Under the pieces are notes generated by a model, which did not search any database, had not been told where the DNA came from, and saw only the letters and a list, made by a program, of their open reading frames with translations. A DNA stretch of 64,000 nucleotides from Nautilus pompilius. Lineage: Eukaryota; Mollusca; Cephalopoda; Nautilida; Nautilidae. The position numbers and the translations under genes are program-made. Position 1 is the stretch's first letter. Each line of letters starts with the position of its first letter. Below are positions 39,901-54,000 of this stretch, piece by piece. Location of the stretch: NCBI GenBank assembly GCA_018389105.1, contig JACATO010002127.1, positions 310,001 through 374,000 on the forward strand. The letters run 5' to 3'.

Positions 39901-42031
39901 TTTGCAGATGATAGCTTTTCGATCTAAAAACAATAGTTATAGGAAAATTAAACCACCTGCTGTCAGAAAGAACTAGAATATTACATCTCTCTCTCCATAT
40001 TACACCAAGTTTTATCAAATTAATTTATCCAGCTCAATACACAACCAGTAGCATTGATCCAGCTTGAAGTTGAAGATATCCATTCAATCACCAACCCCCC
40101 CACAACACAACCTATATACACACACATTTTAGCAATTTTTTTTAAAAAAATAAAATTTAGTGTAAATTAAAATATTTAAAAGTTTAAATGTTAACCAATC
40201 AATACAGGTATATTCAAAATCCCAAGTAATACATAACTAAGTGAATTTAAAAGCCAAAATATTAAAAACAATAATGTTGTTATACAAATGGATTAAAAAT
40301 TCAACACATTTAAGAAATGTCTGAAGGCTGTCAAAATATGAAGATTTCCTACTTGAAATCAAAAGCTTAAAAATTTGTTAAATTAATCAACATGACCACT
40401 TCCAAATCCAGATCAAGATATATCTATGTAGAAGCTAGAGTACTGAAAGTAATGCTGGTTTATGCAGATCAATATTTAAAACCATTATTAAAATCTGTCA
40501 TAAGTATGTCAAAAGTTCTTAAATTATAAAGCATAAACATTAACTTTTCACCGTTTTCTAAATTGAGACAATTCCTTGTTGTCTTATATATTACATATAT
40601 CCATTTACCAGTGATAGAAAAGTCTTTACCATCTATGGAAGATGGAGATGCACATAAGTTAATTGAATTAGCAATTCCTGTTCAGTCAGCAGAGATAATA
40701 TTTCTCTTGTAATATTAAGACAAAAAATAGTTAAGTTAATGTTATACTTGTTGCTTATATTGGAATAATCAAAACAAAATTTTAGATTAATTTTTAAAAA
40801 AAAAAAGTTGATATATAGCTTCATAATTAGGTACTCCATGCAATAATCTCTCATTTAAATTATCCTTTAAATATTTCACTAACTATTTTTTTTCTTTCAT
40901 CAAAACAATATATTGGCAGGACATAACAACATTAACATAAGTTCACAAAGCTTATGTGAACTGAGCAATTATTCATGTTTTTTTTTACATACATTTTTGT
41001 TGTTGATTTTGGACAACTAAATAAAATTTGAATATGAAGTTTCATTTACAGATCATCCCCCAGTGGAAAAGCAGGCAAGCCATTAGACTATCTTTTTTCC
41101 TGCTTATGATGGTACTCTAGAAATACATTTCTGGTTTTTCAGTAGGACTAGCCAAAAATTTCTTATCAATTTTAGCAATCAGCCACCGCATCCCTAATTT
41201 AATCAAAGGAGTAGTTTTGATAAAGTACACAGCAAAGTATCTTTGAGACAGGAGAAATGTAGCATTGCCCAAACAAGTATCGAAAAATTAAAATATACAG
41301 ATGCTAATGATATAGATGTATCTACAAAAATTGTCAGATGCTAAATACATCTTATCTAAGGATTTCAGTAATCTAATCTAATCACTAAGCAATGCAACTA
41401 AAATACCTTCACACAAAGTAAAAAATTCTCAAACATTTAAAGCAATCTTATAATTATAACTGTATTAGGTGAAAATGAATCAGTCAAGTTTTATAACCCT
41501 GCCATATATAAATTTTACTCATATATGACAAGACCATTCTCCTTTCATTTTAGTTTGCAACTATGGACTAAAAAGACTTTCAAGACAATTCTGAGCTTAC
41601 AGGCCAGCAGTCAGCCCCTTTCAATAATATATCACTTTTTATTAAGTCAGAAATTTGTACATATTTGTGAAAAAAAATTTAACTTTTTTGGGATTACCCA
41701 AGGTCTGAAATTGTGACTTCTCCAAGAAAGCCAGCTTAACTTAAAGATGCTGCAAATCACTATAGTTTAATTTATTCAACAAGAGTGGAATACTTGACAC
41801 ATTATTGAGTTGATGGAACCATATGCAGAGAAAAGTCAAATTTACCAGCCAGAATGTCAGCTTCATCCATGAAATGTGTAGTAAGTAAAATAATCCGGCC
41901 ATTTTTGGATTTTTTTAGCAAGCTCCACAGGTGACGGCGAGAAAGGGGATCCATGCCAGCTGTGGGTTCATCCAAAAAAATGATCTACCAACAATGCAAA
42001 ATAAAAATAGACTGTATTTTCCACTTACAAT

Positions 42032-42062
<31 letters not shown>

Positions 42063-45000
42063 AGATGGAGATGTCGGTAGAGAGATGGTGAGAGATGATG
42101 TCAGTACAGAGAGAGATGGTGAGAGATGACGTCAGTACAGAGAGAGATGGTGAGAGATGACGTCAGTACAGAGAGAGAGAGAGACTTCACATGCATTTTA
42201 TGCTTTCATTTTTGCTATTCTGACAGTTTTACATGGTAACATTATTTTAGTGTGTAAAAGATACTGTTGTTTTTCAACCTTTAAAAAAGAAATAAAAAAA
42301 GTCATTTGAAAGATCTTCAAAAAAGACAATTGTCTGTGTTAAGGTGTTCTTCAGAGAATAATTAACCAATACATATGACATTAATTCTTTGGTTTTTTTG
42401 TTTTTTCCTAACATTTAAATTTGCATTGATTATAAATGCAAAATAACTCAAATCTGCTTTTATGTTAGTGTCTTGGTATACATTTTAGCATTTAATAACC
42501 GGTTTTGATATTCCAAACACTGAAAAATTTATATAAGCATCTCCATACACACACACACTGGTCTGAAAGAGTGGCTTTAAGTATGACAGTGATAACAAAT
42601 AGATTTTCATTTCCAATGTTCTACTTTATTAGATTTCCTTAAAATATCAATTATACCATGCATTACGAAGTTGATCATCACCTTGTGGCATCAACATCCT
42701 GCAGACATTTGTGAAATCCTACTAGTGATGTAACTGTGCTAATGGAGATGGAGTCTGGACTGCCCATCTTTTGTATTACAGTTTCTGTTCTGCCAAACAC
42801 TTTCCATCAAGTAGCATCCTACCATTGTGCTGCTGTCCTCATGGTGCGACTAATACTAAGGTTTTACCTCAAAATCTGCCAGTTTATTTTGGCAGACAAA
42901 AATATTCAGTTCAGGCTTAAACCAGCACAAACTTAGATAACCATCAACAATCATCCAGGCCAGGCTAGGAATGTGGTGTGGCTAGGGCTGTTGAAGCAAC
43001 CAAAATAATTTAGATTTTTTTTCTTTTTCCATGAGTGCATGCAATAGTTTTGTTGTTTAAAATATTTTAGAGTCAAACAGCACAGCAAAGTTTGCACTTA
43101 AGTTTACTGTAGTGTACCTCCATGCGAAATTACAACCTTAACAAAGACATTTAGCACAGAGGTTCTGCTTGTGATCACCAAACAGCAGGTTAATCAGCTT
43201 CGTTGCATTACAAATGCATTTTTACTTTTCATAATTTTTGTTTTAAAAAAATTTTTTTTGCTCACCTGTGTATGTGCACTCGATGGCAACTACAATTATG
43301 GACTTGCCAATAAGATATCTTGAAGTTATTTTAATAAAAAAGGTACTGAGATAAAAAATCTCAACATAAATTTAACAGTCACCTGTTTTTGTGGTGTATG
43401 TCTTGTGTGTTTCACTCACTCACTCACTCTATGTATGCAAGGTTAATAGTAGTTCTGAAAATGTCAAATCACACTGCTATTTTATGGTGGTACAATGAAT
43501 AAAAAGAAAAAGCATTTTCACATACCTATTTAACAAAATAAGTAAATTTGTAAAATATCTGAAAGCAGGAGAGCTGAGATTATATTTGCTAGTACCTTAG
43601 GATATCCTATCAATGCAATGGCCACTGACAACTTCCTCTTTTGCCCTCCGCTCACCAACTTAGCAAAAGTGTCCTCTTGTTCTTTCAAATTCAGGTTGTC
43701 CAGAGCTTCCTTGACCTAGAATTTAAAATAATTCTTCAATATGCACCAATTCTCGATTTTATCTTCTTTCGTTCATTCTAAGGTTCATACTGACTCTCGT
43801 TAGCTGGATGCGACTAATTACTTTGGCTAAATTATGTACTTCAAAGAATGTAAGCAGAATGATCTCTTTGTAGTTTGTATGTTGTTATTGGTACATGCAG
43901 CAAAAGCTTGGTAGATATTGATCATTAATCAATTCAAGATGAGCATTAACTTTTTTTTAGTTTAGAAAAAGCATTCTTGTACACAAGATAATTCAATTAC
44001 CAATCATCTAAAGAAAAACTTTTCGATATCTTGTTCCAAAGAACAAATCAAGACTTGCCTTATTAACAAGTTTTAACATTACACAGCTTACAAAATGATT
44101 ATTTTGCACAGTTAAATAAATTTCTGAATTGTTTATTTTCTTTGAAACTCATTTGTGTACACAAACAAATTGCTAAAGCTTGCTTCTAGAAGAGAACTTA
44201 CCCCATACCGAGCTGAAGTATTGTTTATGGTTTAAATAGTCATATTACTTATCTTGACAAAAGAATGCTCACCTCTCATTAAGTTCCAATAATATGGTAT
44301 CCAATGCATCATACAGAGTTAGATAATTTTGCCTGAAATTTTTTTTAGCAGTTTAGACTATTTAACATAACTAAATGCCCAACATATCAAAAGTGTCTAT
44401 CTTCATTTAGGTATAAAGGAGAGCATTACCTTCTTGGAAATGATTGTGTGATGTGTTGTAATACACAAGTATATTTGCACCTGATTACTATAATGAAATT
44501 AAAACCTCAACATATCCTTTTTTTTTTTTTTTTATTTTTTAGCAATCTTATTCATGTTATCTGCTCATAACTACATTGAAGTAAAACAAACAAACAAATA
44601 GTCTGACCTCTGAACAGCATTTACTTAACCCTTTGTAAACTACATCAGTTTTACCTTACTTGGAGAGCCAAGCTTAGAAGCAAGAACCAGTTAGTAATTT
44701 TTTGAACGGGTTGTAGCCATATACTCAATACAAAATATGAGCTTGAAGCCATACAGATTTGTCATTACATAGTATTATTATATTAATGAGAAAGGCAGTG
44801 TGTGTCAAAGACCCAGCTCAACCTTTGGTGATAATATAGATTTGAAGGGTAGTTGATTGCAAATGCACTCCAGGTGATATACAATATTTTAGTAAATATT
44901 TTAAAATTAAACAAAGGAATTGCACAGGACATTTTTTTAAAGAAAGATAATGTGCAACAAATTTAAACTTGAAAGCATATTAAAACAGAACATTTGATTA

Positions 45001-48000
45001 ATAATAGTTGGAGGCATGAATAGATGACATACAAGCTGATTTCTAATTGCTGGCTGAATCAAACAGAACTAAAGGATACACTGAACAATAATATTTGAAA
45101 GTAACCAAAAATATTTTTCTGAAATCTCTTAAAGAAAATAAATAGTCAGCAGGCAAGCAGCATAGTCCACCATTGAGACCACCTAATGCCTAAGCAGATG
45201 ACCTTCGCAATTTAATATTTTACTCATTTTTTATACTCCATACCCACCATGCTTCCGAGTTGTTGAGTTTCTGTTGAAAACCTAACTTCCAGCAGAATTG
45301 GATGCATTGCTCTAATTTTCAAACATGTGATCTATGCCCCCTCCTTATTTAACCTGGATGAGGAAAGATTAACTTTTGGGCAGACATCAAACATGTCTGA
45401 TCTTAAGTGGTGAGCTAATATGTTGCCATCAAGGATTAGATTTAACAGCAGCAGAAAATACTTGTGCAGTTGTCTCTCTTACTAAGTAAACTGAAAATTC
45501 ATTCATAAATAATTACCATCTTCTGAAGAGTAGTGCCTGAAAATCCCTTAAGGCCACCAAATATTTGCAGGTGTTCTTTGCATGTCACAGGTCAAAGAGA
45601 ATGTTTTCCTGCAGACAGACACCAGTCATCATCCGAATGTGGTTGACTGCAGCACTGTCTGAAATATCCTTAGAAAACAAACAAACCATTCCAGGTGTTT
45701 CACAGATAAACAGATCAAAACATAAAGACCATACATGGTAAAATAATGCTGCTATTGCGGATCTTGTGTCAGAACACATCTCTGAGCTCATGGATTGTGA
45801 AATGTTGAGCAGACAATTGGGTTACCAGCCCAACAAGAGTAACATGTCTATAATCATAGCAACAACAAACAGATGTGTAATAGAATTTGTAAATTACAAC
45901 TACAGAAACCAATTTAGTGATGTACAATGAAAACAAGTATAAAGTTGATCAGTGAATATTCAAAATCAAATTTGGTTTCAATTACCAGCAAGAAATGTTG
46001 TTACACAGCCTGGAAAACATTTTAACTGTCTTCTCTGTAACTGGTCCATGCTCTCTCTATTTATTCAGTTGTTTTTTTCAAATTTATCACATGGATTATT
46101 ATCTATATAAATCTCCCAGTAACAAAATTCTATTACTATTTACTTTGTTGCAGTCTTAACCTCTTTATGAGAAAATATTCATAATACATGTCTAAAGAAT
46201 GTTTTGAACATTTTAATCATGCTCACAAGTAAACTGATTGGAATTAATTTCATTATTGTAGCCACATTTTCAGTGTTTAAATAGTTGACTACAATACCTG
46301 TCACCCAGCAACTGATGAAGAAGAAACTGCTTGGCTTCAAACTGCTGGGTGGCAGGTGCTACAGTCAGAAGTCCAGACTGATTATTAAAGTCTTCACAAA
46401 ATAAAATCACAAAGCACATTTTGCTGTACACTCGTGTTCAGTCATGTTTACATAATGGATACTGTTTGAGTGTATGTAGCTCAACTCTGTATTACCATAA
46501 GCATCTTATAATATGATCTACTTACAAAGCCTTTGATGATAGCTGTACCTTCATTTGGATATATTGTCCCTGTTAGCATGTTGATTAATGTAGTCTTTCC
46601 TGCTCCATTGTGTCCAAGCAGTGCAGTAATCTGATCTTCGTAAACATCTAATGTCAATCCTGTAGGATACAGACAACTTTACTTAAATGCTTTGACAAAG
46701 CTCTACCCATACTATTTAACAATGTTAGATTAGTCGCAATGAGGAAGGAAGGAAACCTTGGTTTATACAAGACCCACACACCCGTACAGAGAAAAAGAAA
46801 TGCTTAGCAGTTTAATTTAACAGTATCAGTTGCTGTTGTTATTTATTTAAATGTCCTTCCATAATTACTGACTCCTTGTCTGCACAGCCACAATCATGGC
46901 ATGCAACCAAAATTAATTCCAACTTCATTCAACTTACATTTTACAACATCCCTCTATGCTGGCAGAAATTTACATCCTTTTCAATTATAGAGAAAATCAG
47001 TAGTTGAAATTACAGGAGATTCTCCACAAGTATAATATATGTCATGATTTTCATTCTCTTCCTGCATAAAATCTAAATTCAGTAAATAAGTAAACAAATC
47101 ATTAATTTTTTAAAAAATCCTTTCATATTTCAACATAGAACAAGCACAGTAAAAGTTAACAAAAGAAAATATAGAGAAATCAAAAGCTCCAAGTCTACAT
47201 TAGGAATATTTCTAAGTTTTTATGCAGGTAAATAATTTCTTCATGTTATCAAACTGAAAACATTTTAATTCCTTATTTAAGTGCTTGCTTTCTCCACACC
47301 CTTATGTTGTGAAACCCACTATGTGGTGCTGAATTACTGAGGAATTCTAGAATTTTTCAGGTTCAGAGTATGCATAAAAATTGAAAATATTAGATCTGAC
47401 AAGTGAACAACTGAAAGGAAATCTATCAGAGGTTGTTTAATTAATTAATAGATGACTGATTGTTGGCAACAAATTCTTTTGTCTGTCTATGATTACCAGT
47501 ACTAGAGTGCCAAATTCCAGTATGACTATGTCAAACAGGTTTTTGAGAACTAAATAGTAAATGAATGGAACAAACTGCCAGTGACAGCATTTGGTAAAGC
47601 TGGTTATTATCATATAACCCTTCAAAAACTTTAAAATTTAGATGAAGAAAATTTAAGTCAGTCCCTCCATTTTATTTGATACTCAAATTTTAATGTGTCA
47701 CCTGACTAATCAGATACCAACTGCCTCTTGTGACATCAGAACAAAAGGTTATGAATTTTATTTAAGCTTCTACAATTAAAAAAAAAAAAAACTTTACAGA
47801 TTACAGCTAATTAAATATTTAAAAAATGGAATCTCCTGTTTAAAAGAGTACCCTGTAATTAACACCAAATCTGTTTCAGGAGTAAATCTAAGCAAGATGC
47901 CCATATTTATTTAGTGCACAAGAGAAATTAAATAGATGAACTCACCATCAACTGCTCTCACTTCTTTCTTTTCCTTATTCTTGAAGATTTTTGAAATGTT

Positions 48001-51000
48001 CTTAATCCTAAAGAAAAATCAAACATTACATTTTATTTAGTACACAAAAAAAAAATACAAGCTTCTGCATCCTAATGAAGATACATTTTATATTTATGGA
48101 TCTTGTCTAACCTGTCAGTCATTAATTACTGAAGAACGGCTGACCAAGAGCCAGGCTGTCTCAATTAGAAGAACCTCGCAGTGGATCGGATTTTAATCTT
48201 TCAGAAAATTGTTAGTTCAATGTTAAAGAAAACACCAGTCAATAGTAATAATACCACTGTCACAAACACCTTTGAACCAGAGCATGCACATCCATGCAGC
48301 TCTTTACACACAAACACTTATTAAAGCAGCAAACCTTTTTAACATTGCATGTAAACTTACGCATGTCAATTTTCTCACAAAGCGTCTAACCAAGATCACA
48401 CAGCATTTGTGAAGCTTTTCTGTAGCAATAAATGTAATGATAAATGTCTCACTGATGTTTGTGTAGTGTGACCTGAGGGCCTTGCATAACCACATCCTTA
48501 AATTTTGAGACATAATCTGTGAATTGATGCACTAAGAACAAGATGTTTGTCTATAACCGTAGACATTGTAGAAGAAATTCAGCAAGTGTCACCTGAAATC
48601 AGGGAAAATTGACTCCATGGAGAATGCAGCAGAAGTTGGCAGGTCTACTGGCCTAACTGCCCTATCAAACTCTGCAAACAGCTTTAATGTCTTGCACATC
48701 ACTGTTTCCATAGATGTGAAGACTGCAGAAACTGCTTCCTGCTGACCCTGAGATATGGCTGGAATTACCATGAGTTAATCAGCTCAAAAAAGCATTAATA
48801 AGATTTCATTTCAATAAAATTTTTTACTAGTATCTATTGCATTTAGGCACTGATTACAAAAGAAACTGATTTTCTGAAAATTCAAGGACTCCCTGCATTT
48901 ACACACTTCTGTTAATGTGTTATGGTTTGGGAGTTATAACCAACCAACTGCAGAAAGTACTAATACAACTCCTCAATGCTGTGTGTTAAGTGAAAAAACT
49001 ACTAGTGAGACAGCCTTGATGTTGGCTGTAGTTAGCCACAGTATATACTACCTCAAACCAGCCTGCATCTCTGGTGGCACCTTTTCAACATCTTCCAGGA
49101 GAGAATCATCAGCCGTTTGTGCTTCATCTTTTATTTTAAGTGAAGGTTTGAGTTTGGCAGATGCCATGCTCCAGTATGATGGCAACAAGAAATACCAAGG
49201 TTTCTGATGTGGGCCATACTCTCCTGAAATATGGTTAAAAAAATTTTAACATCTTAGTTTTGCTTCATCTGTTTATGTCAGCAACCTAAACTTATCTGCT
49301 TCCATCTGCCAAAGAATTATAAAATACAGCAATTAAAATTAGAATGCTCAATACCCTGTTTTCTTTACTTTTAAATCATGTTATAATCGATGGTACAATT
49401 TTTAAAAATTTGTTCATAACAATTCTACTATGTAGAAGTAAACAGTATCCAAGTGCTAGGTCTAATTTGACCACACAGCAGTTATGAAAAAGACTGTTTT
49501 GAAGGCAAGTTTACTTACAAATTGATTAAATATTTGTAAGGCACAACAGCAAATTTGACCTTGTCGAGAACATAGCAGCCATTTTACCAAAATTTGTGTG
49601 TTTTGGCCATTTCTTACTCTCACATTTGGAGACCACCAAACAGAACCAAATTATAAATGTTACCTCAATAGAAAATTAGTTAATATTTGAGATACATCAT
49701 CTTTTTTTCTTCAAAAAGTTGAAATTTGATATGATTTTGAAGGAAAAATCAATCAAATTGTTCAATACGATAATTAGCCATCCATATATTACATAAATTT
49801 TACCTTACATAAACCACCTGAAAGCACAGATTATTATGTATGTTGAACTGGTATTCAACACACAAGAAATGCAAATTACATGAGGTTGAAGCAACACATT
49901 TATCATCACAAAGGGTAGTATTAACAAGGAAGGTAATGTGTGTCACTACCTTTGAAATACATCTTCAAAACTACACCAAGAGACAGTCCATTAATTCATT
50001 TCATTTATAAAGTTGACATCCAGATTGTAAATTATTCAGATGAGTAGCTTCAGAAATGTAACTTTTGGTATACTATCTTTGGTGAATTTACATTTCATTA
50101 ACTTTCAAATCTATATTACTAACGTCATGGGGGCTAACTTTCTAACGTGAAAAAGCTTTATTAGAACTACAGTTGGAAGGATGCAGCATACACTTAACTA
50201 GTAATAAAAGCCTGTGAATATGATACATTTCATCTGTATCATACCTGGTATAACATTGTCCAAGTAAACAGCCAACAAACCATAAAGAAATATATCAATG
50301 ACCAACATTAACAGTGGAGCATACAAAGGAAATTCGCCATTAGATAAGGTAGAAAAATGCATTCCCTCTCCGCTGATGTCCATATAGAGACCCTGGAAAA
50401 ATAATATATAAACATTAAAAAAAAAAAAAAATTCCTCATAGTATTCCTAGGTGGTTAGAATGGAAACTACCTCTTTAATTTTCATCGCATTAACAAACCT
50501 GCTAAATCCATATGTTTGTCCCTAGAGGCTAAGTTAGAAGAATGTACAGTGCAAAAAAAGTTTGTTTTTTTAAAATGTATTGATAAAAATTTTTTAAAAA
50601 GAAATGTCAAGTGACAAAAAATACTTCTTAAAAATAACACCTTACACTGCTATTCTTTCTGCTTTTAGAATATGTTTTGCCTCTAGACAAATAGTTTTTT
50701 ATTATTATTATTATCCTTTCATCATCAACATTAGTAAATATGCCAACAACCTTCCTTGAAGTATAATCTTTAAATGGGAATTAAACCCATAAGTTACATG
50801 AATAAGAGTCTTTGCTGACTTTGTGCACTAGTATTATACTACACCAAATAAGTGTCAAAAAATATTTCACACACTTCATCTATGGCAATATGAAGAAAAG
50901 AGCAGCACACAATTCATCTATAGCAACATACATTAAATACATAAGCAAACCTACCCTATCTATAGCTAGTGACAAAGCTACAGGTGAAAGGAGACACAAT

Positions 51001-54000
51001 GCCCATTGTGCCCCTGGAGAGACAGCATATTCTAACCCACTTGGGGTCATCTTCCTTGTCAGGCTCACAGACAGATACAGCAGGCTGAGAACACCTGTGG
51101 CCACACCAGCCACACCTCCCGCTGATCTGGATGTTTTAAATAATGGGGTAAGAGCAAAAGATGCGCATATAATGGAAAGGCCATAGAGGAACAACAGCAA
51201 GAACAATATGAACATGTTACTGTTGATGAAATATTTGCTTGCATATGCAATTATGACAACAATAATTGTGACAAAGCCAATAATGAGTGAATATAAAATT
51301 CCCCATGACAACCTGAAATAGAAAAAAAGAAAAGAAATTGAAAATTCTCAGAAATAACTTTATTAGAATTCTGCGGTAAACTCTATTTTAATCTGATAAA
51401 TGTAATTAGGTACTTTAAATGTGCCTATGTAAGAAACAGGAAGGAAAAAGAAAAAGGTTAAACAGTTGTCAAGTTAAGGTATCTTAATCCAGAAATTTTT
51501 TTCTACTTTAAAAAAAAAGAAAAAACATTCTTATTTGTCATTAGTAATGTGTTAATTAGAGTAAAAGCAGTAAATACAATAATTAACTCTCAATACAATA
51601 AATAATTTAATTTTTAAATTCAAAGTTATTTTTCATTAGTTATCTTTTCTTGACAAACCCTGACCCTGGACTAAGGACAGCCTGCACCAAGGGAAGGTGT
51701 AGAACATAAGCCAGAGGTGTCAAACATACATCTCACCAAATGTATTCACCCAGCCTGCAAGGTGCTAATGAATCTAGATGAATTTTTCATTTATAAACAA
51801 ATTAAAAACATATTTTGTATGGAACAAAATTGTAAAAATCATTTAAAAAAAAATATTTGCATATGCCTTACCTAATCATCTGCTCTCCAATTATCTAGCA
51901 AATTTCTAAAAGTAAAAGGTACCATATGCATACAATACCCCTGCTGGTGAGACTTTGGATGCATCCCATTTGCAATCTTGGACAATCTGAATGTTCCAAA
52001 TGGCAATGGAATGTTCTAGCACAATGTCCTAGACATGTTCTGGCTCTCCACTTCAAAGTAGAGGTGCAGATAAAACAGTGATGTTATTCAACAGTTTCCA
52101 CTAAAAGTTTTACGTACAAGCGCAGCCAATGTAATGTCTGTTTTTTTATGCCATAATTGCCAAAATCAGAATGTCGTCATCTGATTCACTATCTGTAAAG
52201 ATTTCATCCAACAGTGAAATAGCAGAAAGTCAATTTTGTTCGCCATTTGAAATATTTACTTTCTTTTCTGTCCAATTCCATTCCATTTGCTGACTGGAAG
52301 AGAATGTCCAGAATGTGTTCTAGATAAGCAAATGGAACACTATCAGTTACTGAGGAATGGCTTATTTTTACAGACTTACAAAAGTAAGTTTGAACACAGT
52401 GATAAGGGGTAACCATGTCATTATCAAAAAGGAGAAAAACAGATAAGAATGCCATGCAGTTGAAGAAAAGTGGAAAAATTTGTATTTTTCATTGGAAATA
52501 GAAAACCAACTTGTTTGATTTGTATGCAATATGTAACTGCTGCCAAAGAATACAATATTCAGAAAAACTATGCCATGGTGAGAAATACCATAAATATGAT
52601 GGAGAATTACATGAGAACAAAGTTTCTGAATTGAAAAAGTTGATGAAAAAACATCAGTTAGTTTTTAAAATTGCTCATCAAGTGAAGCTGCAGTCAAGTC
52701 AAGCTACATGATTGCTCATAAAACAAGCTGCATCATCAAAACTTTTTTTTGGAAGGAGACCTTTTAAGTGCATGTTAATGGGTACAAAATTAATCTGTCT
52801 AGATAAATGGTAAGCTTTTACAAATATAAGTCTCTCAAGAAACACAGTTGCAAAGAGAATTAGTGACTTATCTGAGAACCTTAGCAGTCAACTCAAGGAC
52901 AAGGTGTCCTTTGTTGTATTTTCAGTTTTAATTGATGACAGTTCGGAAGTAACTGATATGGTATAATTTGCAATTTTCATTTATGATGTTGATAAGAATT
53001 TGTACATAACAGAAGAGTTTGTAGAATCGGATCTAATGAAGGACACAAAAGCAGGTGATAACATCGTCAACAATTTGGTGGGAGCTCTGGACAAATTAGG
53101 TGTAAACTGGGCAGGGCCACAGATGGAAGATCAAATATAGTAGGTAGAAAAGCTGGAGTTGCTGCAAAGTTTAAGAAAAAAATTGCTAGCTATGAAACCA
53201 CACCAATAGTTTGCCATTTCCATTGCATTTTTCACCAAGAAGCTTTGTGTAGTAAACCATAAAGATGGATAATGTTATTGATGTGGTCATACAAAAATGC
53301 TAATTTTATTGGAGCAAGTCTCAACCACAGACTGTCTAACAGTCTTCTGGAAAAAAATGTGAAAACCTCTGTGGGCTGACATCACACTGAAGTTCGCTGG
53401 CTAAGTTTGTGGAGGAGAGGGGCGCTTTTTGCCTTTGGCCTGCCTGTCTGGCTTGGAAGGTTAGGCACGTCGAGACCGGTTTCCAAATTTGACGTGCTGA
53501 GGCCTTTTTCCCAAGATTGGTTTTTTGGCTGGGGAAGCGATCACTCCCAATTTGAAGCTTTGGCGGTCGCTTTGCAGCCAGTTACATGAGGTACTTCGGT
53601 GCCTCAACACGGCCTTTTAGGCCTACACCAGGAGCTTGCTCAACACTGCTTTGGCCTACTCCATTCCCTTCTCCCAGGAGATAAACACACATACACGAAC
53701 TTTATACTTGCACCCGCACGCATGCACCACAGGAGAGAGAAAAAAAAGTTGGAGAGCTGTACTGAAATGCTTCTTTAAATTGTGATGAAATTCTGTTGTT
53801 TATAGATCAAAAAGGGAAATCTGCCTGAATTGCAAGATGAATGGTTTCAAGATCTTGCTTTTATGGTGGATATTACAGAGTACCTGAATTGTCTCAACAC
53901 AAAGATGTAGGGTCGCAACAAAGCACTGACAAATTTTTATGGCAACATTTGTGCTTTTAACCCCTTAAGTGCAGGATTAAAGTTAATAGCACCCACCAAG

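Noticed and set aside
42031..42184. CRISPR-like array
   Set aside because: The repeats are directly abutting minisatellite units without spacers, in an animal intron.
48917..49207. 96-codon plus-strand frame
   Set aside because: It is the antisense shadow of ABCA exon 7.
50812..51186. 124-codon plus-strand frame
   Set aside because: It is the antisense shadow of ABCA exon 5.
53407..53589. 60-codon frame with [14 protein letters not shown]
   Set aside because: It lies in the GC-rich SINE inserted in the hAT and has no known homologue.
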